From contig SHXD01000008.1 of assembly GCA_009693505.1 (NCBI GenBank), forward strand, positions 1 to 64,000: DNA of 64,000 bases, read 5' to 3'. Positions within the stretch are counted from its first letter, which is position 1. Each line of letters starts with the position of its first letter. Position numbers and translations under genes: made by a program. The notes beneath the pieces were generated by a model. That model did no database searches, had not been told where the DNA came from, and saw nothing but the letters and a program-made list of their open reading frames with translations. The stretch is from Limnohabitans sp. GTDB lineage: Bacteria > Pseudomonadota > Gammaproteobacteria > Burkholderiales > Burkholderiaceae_C. Below are positions 55,024 to 63,595 of this stretch, piece after piece.

Positions 55024-56502
55024 TCAATGATCAGAAGTAGTATCACCCGAAACATCAGATCCAGCGGATTTGGATTCGGGCTTTCTTCTTCTGGGTGCAC
55101 GGCGACTTTTAACAGCGCCAGATGTTGGTGCTGTAGATTTTTCGGACTTGGCCAGTTGAATGAGATCTTCTCTGGCCGCATCGTCAGCCATGCTGAATTC
55201 TTGCCACCAATCCGCCAACGCCAATTCAACTTCAGCAACCTCAGCACGAAGCCTTAGAAAATCGAAACCGGCCCGAAAACGCGCTTGCTCTACCAAACTG
55301 AAAGCTGTGCTCCCAATGCGCTTGTCAAAGCGGGGTTGCATCATCCAAATTTCACGCATGTCAGCGGCCAATTTACCGCGGCCCGATACATCGCCGATAC
55401 GGGCTTCAAAAACCTCATCGATCGATTCTTGCAAAGCGGGAAAGGGTGGCACACGGTTGGCCAGGCGTTGATCCCAGCCCAATTTCACATCGGCCCACAG
55501 CACACACGCCAATAAGAAACTAGGCGCTACCGGCTTGCCCTCACCGACCCTTCGATCAGTATCGATCAAAGCGGCCTTGACGAAAGGCGAATCAGCGCGT
55601 TCCACCACCACATCGAGCAGTGGGTAAATGCCCTTTTGCAGCCCGAGTTTTTGAAGCTGCTCAATCGAGGCCAAGGCGTGGCCCGTTTGAAGCAACTTGA
55701 GCATCTCATCGAACAAGCGACTTTGAGGCACATCTGCCAATAAACCCAGCATGGAGGCCAGGGGTTTTGCTGTTTTGGTTTCAAGCTTGAAACCCAATTG
55801 ACTGAGTTTGGCAGCAAACCTGACCGCACGAATGATGCGAACTGGATCTTCGCGATACCGCGCCACAGGATCACCAATCATGCGCAAGACTTTTTTATTC
55901 GAGTCCTGCATACCGCCGTGATAATCCACCAGATATTGTGATTCTGGGTCGTAGTACATGGCGTTGACTGTGAAGTCGCGTCGGGTTGCGTCTTCATCTT
56001 GTGGTCCCCATACGTTGTCGCGCAGAACACGTCCACTTGAATCAACGGCGTGCTTCATGCCAGCCAACTCAGATTTGCTGGTTCGCTCATTTCCCTTCAC
56101 CTGCTCGGCAGCGCGATTGTCCAAATGTGCCCGGAAAGTTGAAACCTCAATGACCTCATGTTCGCGGCCTCTGCCATACACCACGTGAACAATGCGAAAA
56201 CGACGGCCAATGATGAAAGCTCTTCTGAACAAAGCTTTCACTTCCTCTGGTGTTGCATCTGTTGCAACATCAAAATCTTTGGGACGCAAACCTAACAACA
56301 AATCGCGCACTGCACCGCCCACCACATAAGCTTCGTACCCGGCATCTTGCAAAGTACGAACCACACTCAGTGCACGGTCGTCGACCAAACTTGAGTCGAT
56401 ACCATGAACAGAAGCAGGAATTTCGACACGCTTGCCAAAGTCAGTCTCGGCGTGACTTGTGCTCGGCTTACCGAGCATTTTTTGAATGAATTTTTTAATC
56501 AT
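55024..56502 (-). CDS. pcnB: Poly(A) polymerase I
   Basis: Polyadenylates RNA 3' ends, promoting decay. The 492-residue protein of the class II nucleotidyltransferase family has AYVVGGAVRDLLLGLRPKDFDVATDATPEEV, with the GGxVRD and DFD carboxylates, IIGRRFRIVHV, DATRRDFTVNAMYY and a basic C-terminal tail (SRRAPRRRKPESK) typical of PcnB. The ATG at 56502 overlaps the HAD gene stop by four bases (ATGA); the track's eight extra residues are not needed. folK follows. Confidence 0.95.
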   Translation of the reverse strand: MIKKFIQKMLGKPSTSHAETDFGKRVEIPASVHGIDSSLVDDRALSVVRTLQDAGYEAYVVGGAVRDLLLGLRPKDFDVATDATPEEVKALFRRAFIIGRRFRIVHVVYGRGREHEVIEVSTFRAHLDNRAAEQVKGNERTSKSELAGMKHAVDSSGRVLRDNVWGPQDEDATRRDFTVNAMYYDPESQYLVDYHGGMQDSNKKVLRMIGDPVARYREDPVRIIRAVRFAAKLSQLGFKLETKTAKPLASMLGLLADVPQSRLFDEMLKLLQTGHALASIEQLQKLGLQKGIYPLLDVVVERADSPFVKAALIDTDRRVGEGKPVAPSFLLACVLWADVKLGWDQRLANRVPPFPALQESIDEVFEARIGDVSGRGKLAADMREIWMMQPRFDKRIGSTAFSLVEQARFRAGFDFLRLRAEVAEVELALADWWQEFSMADDAAREDLIQLAKSEKSTAPTSGAVKSRRAPRRRKPESKSAGSDVSGDTTSDH

Positions 56503-57164
56503 GAGAAGAGTTGAAGTATGCGCCACCCTTGATCGGTCGCAAGTTGACGCAAACGCGTATCTGGATTAACAGCCACTGGAATTTGAGCCTGTTCCAGCAA
56601 AGGCAAATCATTGATTGAATCCGAATAAAAAGTAATCTGCACGTCTTGCCAAGTTTTTTGATGCGCGCTTAACCATTGTTCGACTCTGAGCACCTTACCT
56701 TCTTTGAAAGACGGCACGCCAGAAATTTCTCCCGTGATCCAACCCTCAGAATCTCGTGCCAATTCAACTGCAATCAGTTCTTGGACGCCAAAAGCTTGGG
56801 CAATAGGACGGGTCACAAACTCATTGGTTGCCGTCACAATCATGACGTGATCACCTGCGGCTTGATGCTCTTTCACCAACTCAAGTGCCTGCGGTTTGAT
56901 CTGCGGCAGTATGGTTTCTTTCATGAATTGTGCATGAGCTTTGGCCGCTGCTTCTGGCCCCCTCAACCTCACAGCCTCCGTGGCAAAACGAACATAATCG
57001 TGAATGTCCAAAACACCAGCTAGGTAATCGGCATAAAACAGATCATTTTTGGCCTTGAATGCAACAGGATCATTCCAGCCAATTCGATTTGTAAATTCAC
57101 CCCAAGTGTAGTCAGAGTCAATCGGCAACAAGGTGTTGTCTAGGTCAAACAGCACCAAGTTCAT
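56499..57164 (-). CDS. HAD-IB family phosphatase (SerB-like)
   Basis: A 221-residue haloacid dehalogenase hydrolase. Motif I is LVLFDLDNTLLPIDSD, motif II lies in MIVTATNEFV, the conserved Lys in PSFKEGKVLRVEQWL, and motif III Asp in FYSDSINDLPLL. This HAD-IB type resembles phosphoserine phosphatase, and the substrate is unknown. It is bracketed by hda and pcnB, overlapping both by four bases, so it belongs to the tightly coupled cluster and its product may be made with theirs. Confidence 0.88.
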   Translation of the reverse strand: MNLVLFDLDNTLLPIDSDYTWGEFTNRIGWNDPVAFKAKNDLFYADYLAGVLDIHDYVRFATEAVRLRGPEAAAKAHAQFMKETILPQIKPQALELVKEHQAAGDHVMIVTATNEFVTRPIAQAFGVQELIAVELARDSEGWITGEISGVPSFKEGKVLRVEQWLSAHQKTWQDVQITFYSDSINDLPLLEQAQIPVAVNPDTRLRQLATDQGWRILQLFS

Positions 57165-57847
57165 GTGTTCTCCAACATGGACTTGATCAATGGAATGGTG
57201 ATGGCTCTTTGCGCTTGAAGCGCAAATTGATCAAGATGATCAAGAAGCGTCATCAAACTGCTCAAGTCGCGGGTAAACCGACTGAGCATGTAACTCATCA
57301 CTTCGTCGCTCAAAAAGAGTCCCCGCGAATCTGCTTCTTGCCGCAGAACCGCTCGCCGCTCCGTATCACTCAAAACTTGCAGGGCATACACATGCCCCCA
57401 ACCCAATCTAGAACGCAAGTCATCACGCAGCTTCAAATCTGCAGGCGGCAAGATGCCCGCAGCCAAAACCCATCGGGGCGAGCCAGATTTGGGCGTGAGC
57501 GCATTGACAAACCAATTGAAGGCAATTTGTTGTTGCTCTAGGTTGTACAAATGAACATCGTCCATCATGACGGCACCCCATGACTCTTCAAACACAAGGC
57601 GATCTTGCTGTTGGGCATCCAAGCAACCCACCGAGACACCTTTCTCCAGCAATGCTGAATGAACCGCTTGAAGCAAATGTGATTTACCAGAGCCACTCTC
57701 CCCCCAAAGGTAGGTGGGCACAGGGCTGGGCATTTGACTTGAAGTCCACAACTTCAAATGCTGAAGTGGCGCAGAGTTAGGGCCTGAAAAAAAACTTTCC
57801 AAACTGGGGACTGTGTGCAGGCCAATGTCTAGTGCCAACTGCTTCAT
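57161..57847 (-). CDS. hda: DnaA-related inactivator Hda
   Basis: A 228-residue AAA+ protein that, with the loaded beta clamp, stimulates ATP hydrolysis by DnaA and prevents re-initiation. The N-terminal KQLALDI resembles the clamp-binding motif of Hda; the P-loop is YLWGESGSGKSHLL, Walker B VMMDDVHLY and sensor II/DnaA-like RSRLGWG with the C-terminal ALLDHLDQFALQA-type helix. It lacks the DnaA DNA-binding domain. It starts four bases within the stop of the AI-2E gene, and overlaps the HAD gene at its end. Confidence 0.93.
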   Translation of the reverse strand: MKQLALDIGLHTVPSLESFFSGPNSAPLQHLKLWTSSQMPSPVPTYLWGESGSGKSHLLQAVHSALLEKGVSVGCLDAQQQDRLVFEESWGAVMMDDVHLYNLEQQQIAFNWFVNALTPKSGSPRWVLAAGILPPADLKLRDDLRSRLGWGHVYALQVLSDTERRAVLRQEADSRGLFLSDEVMSYMLSRFTRDLSSLMTLLDHLDQFALQAQRAITIPLIKSMLENT

Positions 57848-58920
57848 GCACGCGGCCCGCGGTAAAGTTGACTGTCAAAATATTGATCACGAACTCTTCG
57901 AAGCGCAACCAAAATCACTGCGCTGGCTGGCAAGGCCACAAGCACCCCGACAAAACCAAACATTTGACCCAGTGCCAACAAAGCAAATATGACAGCCAAG
58001 GGGTGCAACCCAATACGCTCTCCCACCCATTTGGGTGTCAACCAAAATCCCTCAATCAATTGGCCCAAACCAAAAACAAGGGCCACCATCACAACAGCCT
58101 TAAGTGAGGCAAATTGCAAAATGCCAGCCAAAAGCGCCAGCATCAAGCCCAAGCCAAAACCTAAATAGGGCACGCACACTGCCAATCCTGTAAACACACC
58201 AATCGGTATGGCCAAGTCAAGACCAAACGCCAACAAGCCAGCCGCATAAAAAACGGACAAGGCCAACATAACCAGAAGTTGTCCTCGCAAATATTGACCC
58301 AAAACTGCATCACACTCGCTCATGAAACTGTCGTAGGCAGGCCGCCATTTCAACGGAACCCATTGCACAATCTGCAAGACCCACCGATCCCATTCATTGA
58401 GCAAATAAAAGAGGACCACTGGAATCAATATCAGGTTGCCCAGTACCGTCAACGCAAAGCTTCCGCCCAACTTCAGCGATGCCACAAGGGGGTCCATCCA
58501 ATCTTCTCGGTTCGAACTCAAGTATTGAATGAGTTGGGCTTTTAGGCTGCCCACATCCAAGGTCAATTGCCAACCAAACCGATCCAACCAAGGATTGACA
58601 TTGACCGCCAATCGATCAAGCAGCGCTGGCAACTGTTGCTGTAGCAAGGGGATTTCACGGGTCAAAATGGGCACCAGCAACAACAAAATACCCAAAACAG
58701 CCAACAAAGCAATCACTTCAACCAGCACTACGCAGAGCACACGAGGGACAAATGGGGTGAGCTTTTGCAACTTCAACACGAGGGGTTGAAGCGCATAGGC
58801 TAAAACAGCCGCAACTGCGAAGGGCACCAGGACAGGCCCTAAAACCCATAAAAGCACGACCACCAAAATAGCGACACCCAACCACAAAGGCAGCCGTTTG
58901 GAACTTGGATTAAGGGGCAT
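57844..58920 (-). CDS. AI-2E family transporter (PerM/TqsA-like)
   Basis: A 358-residue membrane protein with about seven or eight helices. Marks of the AI-2E exporter family (PF01594) include LPLWLGVAILVVVLLWVLGPVLVPFAVAAVLAYALQPLV, the ENLIP-like LIPVVLFYLLNEWDRW, and GVFTGLAVCVPYLGFGLGLMLALLAGI with WLTPKWVGERIGLHPLAVIFALL. Named for the autoinducer exporter TqsA, but many members export other solutes. It heads the four-gene unit with hda, HAD and pcnB, and diverges from purM. Confidence 0.9.
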   Translation of the reverse strand: MPLNPSSKRLPLWLGVAILVVVLLWVLGPVLVPFAVAAVLAYALQPLVLKLQKLTPFVPRVLCVVLVEVIALLAVLGILLLLVPILTREIPLLQQQLPALLDRLAVNVNPWLDRFGWQLTLDVGSLKAQLIQYLSSNREDWMDPLVASLKLGGSFALTVLGNLILIPVVLFYLLNEWDRWVLQIVQWVPLKWRPAYDSFMSECDAVLGQYLRGQLLVMLALSVFYAAGLLAFGLDLAIPIGVFTGLAVCVPYLGFGLGLMLALLAGILQFASLKAVVMVALVFGLGQLIEGFWLTPKWVGERIGLHPLAVIFALLALGQMFGFVGVLVALPASAVILVALRRVRDQYFDSQLYRGPRA

Positions 58921-59050
58921 AAGGGCGATTGATTGTCAAAGTAAATTGAAAGAAGCTGTACGCTTTGATCAGTACAACACGTGCTGACCTTAAAATAAGG
59001 CTTGATTTTAGTCCCCCCGCACTCTTTCTCACAATTTCCCCATTTTTCAC

Positions 59051-60082
59051 ATGAGCTCAACCCCTCTCTCGTACAAAGACGCTGGCGTCGACATCGTCGC
59101 AGGTGATGCTTTGGTCGAACGCATTAAACCTCTGGCCAAAAAAACCATGCGCGAGGGCGTTCTAGCAGGAATTGGTGGATTCGGCGCTCTATTTGAAGTC
59201 CCAAAACGCTACAAAGAACCCGTCCTTGTCTCTGGCACAGACGGCGTTGGCACCAAATTGAAATTGGCATTTGAGTGGAACATGCACAGCACCGTTGGCA
59301 TCGATTTGGTCGCAATGAGTGTCAACGATGTTCTGGTTCAAGGCGCTGAGCCCTTGTTCTTCTTGGATTATTTTGCTTGCGGCAAACTGGATGTCGAGAC
59401 GGCTGCCACGGTAGTGGGTGGCATTGCCAATGGCTGCGAAATGTCTGGCTGCGCTCTCATCGGCGGCGAAACCGCTGAAATGCCAGGCATGTACCCCGCG
59501 GGTGAATATGACCTGGCTGGCTTTGCAGTTGGGGCCGTTGAAAAATCAAAAATTCTATCTGGCAAGGACGTGAAACCAGGCGATATTGTGTTGGGTCTTG
59601 GCTCTCATGGCGTGCATTCCAATGGCTTTAGCTTGGTTCGCAAATGCATTGAGCGCGCCGAGGGGCAGCTGCCTGAAACATTGGATGGGCAGCCCTTCAA
59701 AGATGCCATCATGGCACCAACCAGGCTCTACGTGAAGTCTGTGCTGCATGCATTGTCCATTCATCCCATCAAAGCACTGGCGCACATTACTGGGGGTGGC
59801 TTGCTGGAGAATATTCCGCGCGTTTTACCTGAAGGCACCGCAGCCCATTTGGTCAAAGGAAGCTGGCCCCAATCTGAGTTGTTTGCTTGGCTTCAAAAAA
59901 CAGCCAACATTGATGACATTGAAATGAATCGCACCTTCAACAATGGTATCGGCATGGTGGTCGTGCTCGATGCCGCTCATGCCCAAGCATGTGCAGAGAC
60001 CTTGCGCCATTCAGGCGATAAGGTTTATCAAATTGGACTGATCGTTGTCCAAGGTGATGGCGAACAAGTTGTGGTGGAATAA
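59051..60082 (+). CDS. purM: Phosphoribosylformylglycinamidine cyclo-ligase
   Basis: Makes AIR (aminoimidazole ribonucleotide) in purine synthesis. The 343-residue protein shows [22 protein letters not shown], the ATP/phosphate-binding [36 protein letters not shown] and [15 protein letters not shown], all PurM. It diverges from the AI-2E gene with 130 bases between starts, a common arrangement in Burkholderiales. It stands apart from purF, which is elsewhere in the window. No PurR operator was recognised. Confidence 0.97.
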   Translation: MSSTPLSYKDAGVDIVAGDALVERIKPLAKKTMREGVLAGIGGFGALFEVPKRYKEPVLVSGTDGVGTKLKLAFEWNMHSTVGIDLVAMSVNDVLVQGAEPLFFLDYFACGKLDVETAATVVGGIANGCEMSGCALIGGETAEMPGMYPAGEYDLAGFAVGAVEKSKILSGKDVKPGDIVLGLGSHGVHSNGFSLVRKCIERAEGQLPETLDGQPFKDAIMAPTRLYVKSVLHALSIHPIKALAHITGGGLLENIPRVLPEGTAAHLVKGSWPQSELFAWLQKTANIDDIEMNRTFNNGIGMVVVLDAAHAQACAETLRHSGDKVYQIGLIVVQGDGEQVVVE

Positions 60083-60119
60083 AAGCACTCTGCCCCAACA
60101 TCCATTCACGCGTCACGGA

Positions 60120-60139
60120 CCTTGAACCTTATTTCAAGG
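60120..60139. terminator. Possible hairpin between purM and the SirB1 gene
   Basis: CCTTGAA / TTCAAGG with a 6-base loop lies between the convergent stops. It lacks a T run of normal length, so it may be a weak terminator or a chance hairpin. Confidence 0.35.
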
Positions 60140-60146
60140 GGCAGGC

Positions 60147-60992
60147 TCAGTCGGTTTGAAGACTTGCCAAGCGCTGCTTCACTGCCAATGCATCGCTTGC
60201 ATTGGGCAACTCTTCGACATACCTTAACAAGTCTTTAAGCGCACGCTCTTTTTGACCCAATTCGATCAATGCCAAACCACGATCGCGGACTTCAAAAAGT
60301 GCCTCTGGATTGAGAACAATCAAGCGATCCATGACCAACACAAGCCTTTCCCAATCTGTTTGACTGCTGAAAATTTCTTTGAGATTTCGAAGCATTCTGG
60401 TCAATATGTCGCGTGGCAGAGCGGGCTGCAAAAACAGACCCAATGGCGTGTCCATGTCACCAGAGGTACCCATGTGGGGACGAAATGGCGCCAAGCGTTC
60501 TGCTAAGTTATCTAAACCCAATGAATCGCCTGTCAGAGGGTCCATCACAATCAAGCCCTCAGGCAGCGTCACCTTCACTAAGAAATGACCAGGAAAAGAC
60601 ACGCCTTCCGCTTGCAAGCCCAACGCCTGTGCAAGCTCCAACCAGATAATTGCAATGGAAATTGGAATACCTCTTCGCGACCGCAATACCTCATTCAGGT
60701 AACTGTTTTCTGGCGCGTAAAAATTGTTGGCGTTGCCAGCAAACCCCAACTCCGTGTAAAAAAATTGATTCAACACAGAAAGCGTCTTCAGCGGATCTGA
60801 TTCAAATTTCAAACGACGCCTTAAACGAACCAAAAGCGCGTCAGAGCTTGCCAAAACATCTTGGATGTCCAACTGTGGCTCTTCATCTTGTGCAATGGAA
60901 GCAGCAGCTTCTAGCAATGGAAAATCAGCGTCTGTTTCAACCAGACTTTTGAAATAACTGAGCGGCGTCACTGCCATCAACTGGAGGTTCAT
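60147..60992 (-). CDS. SirB1-family transglutaminase-like/TPR protein
   Basis: A 281-residue protein of the SirB1 family (transglutaminase-like fold plus tetratricopeptide helices), function unknown, sometimes tied to heme/regulator genes in E. coli. It has NNFYAPENSYLNEVLRSRRGIPISIAIIWLELAQALGL, the family core with FPGHFLVKV, then VLNPEALFEVRDRGLALIELGQKERALKDLLRYVE in the TPR part. The start at 60992 follows AGGTGT; a Met five residues further is an alternative. It is followed by murJ on the same strand, 14 bases upstream in transcription, so they are probably co-transcribed. Confidence 0.9.
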   Translation of the reverse strand: MNLQLMAVTPLSYFKSLVETDADFPLLEAAASIAQDEEPQLDIQDVLASSDALLVRLRRRLKFESDPLKTLSVLNQFFYTELGFAGNANNFYAPENSYLNEVLRSRRGIPISIAIIWLELAQALGLQAEGVSFPGHFLVKVTLPEGLIVMDPLTGDSLGLDNLAERLAPFRPHMGTSGDMDTPLGLFLQPALPRDILTRMLRNLKEIFSSQTDWERLVLVMDRLIVLNPEALFEVRDRGLALIELGQKERALKDLLRYVEELPNASDALAVKQRLASLQTD

Positions 60993-61006
60993 TCGTCTGA
61001 CACCTG

Positions 61007-62572
61007 TTAACGGCGCAACAAAGATTGCAAGCGCAAGCCGCTAAGGCGCAAACAAGCGAAATACAACAAAGCTGAGCTGATCAAAACCAAGGCCATGGCG
61101 CCCAATCTACCCCAAACCTGTTGCCGCATGGCCAACCAATCGAATGAACTACTTGCCCAAGCTAGAAAAGCAGTCAATAACAAGCTGGCTAAAAGAACCT
61201 TGGCGCCAAACACAGGCCAACCTGGCAAAGGCTTGTAACTGCCTTTGCGTATCAATCCGACCAATAGCCAAGCCGCATTCAATAAAGCACCTAAGCCAAT
61301 GGACAGAGCCAGTCCCGCATGGGCCAAATAAGGCACCAACACAGCATTCATCACTTGTGTAAAACACAACACAACAACGGCAATTTTCACAGGTGTTTTG
61401 ATGTCCTGACTTGCGTAGTAACCAGGCGCCAAGACCTTGATGGCGACAAGTCCCAACAAACCTACGCCGTACCCATTCAGCGCCAAGGTGGTTTGCTGAA
61501 CATCACGGTCTGTAAATGCACCATAGTGATAGAGCACCGACACCAAAGGTTGAGAAAAAACCAGCAAGGCCCCAGCACAAGGTAAGGCCAACAGCACAAC
61601 CAAACGCAAGCCCCAATCGAGCATGGCTGCATATTCATCCTGATCGCCCTTCGCACGAGCTGCTGCCAGCTGGGGCATGAGCACTGCGCCAAGCGCCACG
61701 CCCAAAATAGCGGTTGGGAATTCCATCAGCCGGTCTGCGTAGGTCAGCCAACTGACGCTGCCGGGGGCTAGGTGTGATGCAATTTGCGTATTAATCAGCA
61801 AGGATATTTGAGCCACCCCGACCCCGAGCAAAGCTGGCAGCATTAAAGCGGCGATTTGACGAGAAGCCGGGTCTGAAGCAGACCCTCGAATGGCAGACCA
61901 TGTGAGGCCAATGCGAGGTAACAAACCGATTTTTGAAAGCGCAGGAATTTGAATGGCCAATTGCATGAAGCCGCCCAACATGACACCCACGGGCAAAGCG
62001 TAGATGGCCTGGATACCTTTTGACTTCAGCCAAGGCGCAAGCAGCCAAGCAGCACCGATCATGGCCAAATTCAGCAACACAGGGGTGGCAGCAGGGACTG
62101 CAAATTTTTTCCACGTATTCAATATGCCAGCGGACAAAGCCACCATCGACATAAAACCAATGTAGGGAAACATCCACCGCGTCATGTGAACAGCAGCTTC
62201 ATACGATTCGGGTTGCTGCTGCAGTCCGCTGGCCATGGCCCAGACCAAGAAAGGCGCTGCCAAAACGCCCAAAAAACTCAACAGCAGCAGTGACCAGGCC
62301 AAAAGCGTCGCCACATGATCTACAGCCTTTTTCGTGGCCTCATCACCGTTTTGCGCTTTGCTGGCCGCTAAAACAGGTACAAATGCTTGACTGAAAGCGC
62401 CCTCTGCGAAAAGCCGTCGGAACAGATTTGGAATACGAAAGGCAACATTAAAAGCGTCTGTCAGTGCGCTGGCACCAAATGCAGAGGCAATGAACAGTTC
62501 CCTGACCAAACCCGTGATGCGGGATGCCAGAGTCCAGAGGGAGACGGTGGATGCAGATTTAAGGAGACTCAC
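61007..62572 (-). CDS. murJ: Lipid II flippase MurJ
   Basis: Flips lipid II across the inner membrane for peptidoglycan synthesis. About 521 residues with 14 predicted helices. Family marks are STVSLWTLASRITGLVRELFIASAFGASALTDAFNVAFRIPNLFRRLFAEGAFSQAFVPV, the conserved Arg/Asp of the first helices, and LAPGSVSWLTYADRLMEFP. The start is GTG at 62572 (a track extension reaches 62674 without similarity). It is divergent from rpsT and upstream of the SirB1 gene. uppS and murB elsewhere in the window act in the same pathway. Confidence 0.95.
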   Translation of the reverse strand: MSLLKSASTVSLWTLASRITGLVRELFIASAFGASALTDAFNVAFRIPNLFRRLFAEGAFSQAFVPVLAASKAQNGDEATKKAVDHVATLLAWSLLLLSFLGVLAAPFLVWAMASGLQQQPESYEAAVHMTRWMFPYIGFMSMVALSAGILNTWKKFAVPAATPVLLNLAMIGAAWLLAPWLKSKGIQAIYALPVGVMLGGFMQLAIQIPALSKIGLLPRIGLTWSAIRGSASDPASRQIAALMLPALLGVGVAQISLLINTQIASHLAPGSVSWLTYADRLMEFPTAILGVALGAVLMPQLAAARAKGDQDEYAAMLDWGLRLVVLLALPCAGALLVFSQPLVSVLYHYGAFTDRDVQQTTLALNGYGVGLLGLVAIKVLAPGYYASQDIKTPVKIAVVVLCFTQVMNAVLVPYLAHAGLALSIGLGALLNAAWLLVGLIRKGSYKPLPGWPVFGAKVLLASLLLTAFLAWASSSFDWLAMRQQVWGRLGAMALVLISSALLYFACLRLSGLRLQSLLRR

Positions 62573-62690
62573 AAAGAGAGTGTAGCGACTGAAATGACAG
62601 CTTGTCAGGCCCCTATGCCAAGTAGTTCTTTGGCTGATACAATAGCCGGCTTTGCTGACAACATCCTCAGACAACTAGGACATACATTAA

Positions 62691-62987
62691 ATGGCTTCTG
62701 CAAAACCCAAGAAAAAGAACCCCCGCCTGGCATCAGGCCGGAAACGCGCACGTCAAGACGTGAAACTGAACGCAGCGAATACCTCACTGCGCTCCAAATA
62801 TCGCACCGCTGTTAAGAACGTTGAAAAAGCTGTTCTGGCGGGTGACAAAACCAAAGCAAGCGAATTGTTTGCCAAAATGCAAGCCGTTGTGGACACCGTT
62901 GCCGACAAAGGTATCTTTCACAAGAACAAAGCTGCTCGCGATAAGAGCCGCTTGTCAACCAAGGTGAAAGCCTTGGCTCTCGCCTGA
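62691..62987 (+). CDS. rpsT: 30S ribosomal protein S20
   Basis: Primary 16S-binding protein of the small subunit, 98 residues, helical and basic: [47 protein letters not shown]. It diverges from murJ, an arrangement conserved in Gammaproteobacteria and Betaproteobacteria. The start is ATG at 62691, and a terminator lies at 63063-63089. Confidence 0.97.
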   Translation: MASAKPKKKNPRLASGRKRARQDVKLNAANTSLRSKYRTAVKNVEKAVLAGDKTKASELFAKMQAVVDTVADKGIFHKNKAARDKSRLSTKVKALALA

Positions 62988-63062
62988 TCAATTGATCACC
63001 AGCCCGGCACCCATTAGGGTTGCCGCCGTTTGAAACGGGTGCGCTGTCAGCAAAGAAAAAGC

Positions 63063-63089
63063 AAAAAGCCGTCTTAGGACGGCTTTTTT
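63063..63089. terminator. Terminator after rpsT
   Basis: AAAAAGCCGTC / GACGGCTTTTTT with a TTAG loop, A run on the left and T run on the right. It ends rpsT and may also serve the DUF3579 gene on the other strand. Confidence 0.88.
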
Positions 63090-63114
63090 GTGGGCGTCTT
63101 TCTATAGACAATTT

Positions 63115-63429
63115 TTATAAGGGAGGGCTTGGTAGCAAGCATGCCTCAGACACTTGCAGGTTGTTGTCTTTGGCAAAACTCATGAGAAAGTCCCACGCCA
63201 TGGGCTCATAGCCGCGCAGGTCGGTGTGAGCCACCACACACTTGATGCCACCTAAGGTTTGCGGAATACACCAAGGCGAATAGCTGAGGTGGCTTCCTGG
63301 AGTGGCGCCCCCTGGTCTAAATTGCCCCATCACGCCAGCCAAGCGTTCAGCCCAATCGCTGGGGCGGAAACTGCGGCCGTCCAAGGTAATTCCTTGAATC
63401 AGAACTTCTTTGGCGTTGTTTGAAACCAT
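63115..63429 (-). CDS. DUF3579 family protein
   Basis: A 104-residue protein of unknown function, found mostly in Burkholderiales. It shows the family's FRPSDWAERLAGVMGQFRPGG, HLSYSPWCIPQTLGGIKCVV and MAWDFLMSFAKDNNLQVSEAC. No catalytic or binding residue is assignable. Its place between rpsT and argD recurs in relatives. It diverges from argD, with about 165 bases between starts. Confidence 0.93.
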   Translation of the reverse strand: MVSNNAKEVLIQGITLDGRSFRPSDWAERLAGVMGQFRPGGATPGSHLSYSPWCIPQTLGGIKCVVAHTDLRGYEPMAWDFLMSFAKDNNLQVSEACLLPSPPL

Positions 63430-63595
63430 CGATCAGCGGTTGTGAAAATTCGTAGGCATGCGTCAAGGATCGCCTAAATGCTGCACTGCAAAAGAATTGT
63501 ATCTTATATAAGACTTGAAGCTTAAATTCTGCCTCTAAAATCTCACCTCAGTGGTCCTCTTAGTTGGGCCGATTTCTTTTCAGAGGAGTTCCCGC
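63430..63595. promoter_or_regulatory. Divergent promoter region of DUF3579 gene and argD
   Basis: A 166-base gap with a palindrome CTTATATAAG (around 63503-63512). A TTGTAT box near 63497 and a CTTAAA about 18 bases later could form a plus-strand promoter for argD; on the other strand a TACAAT box could serve the DUF3579 gene. No ARG box was recognised. Confidence 0.4.

Noticed and set aside
62573-62674. N-terminal extension of murJ
   Set aside because: It has no similarity to MurJ and overlaps the rpsT promoter; the GTG at 62572 begins the first membrane helix region.
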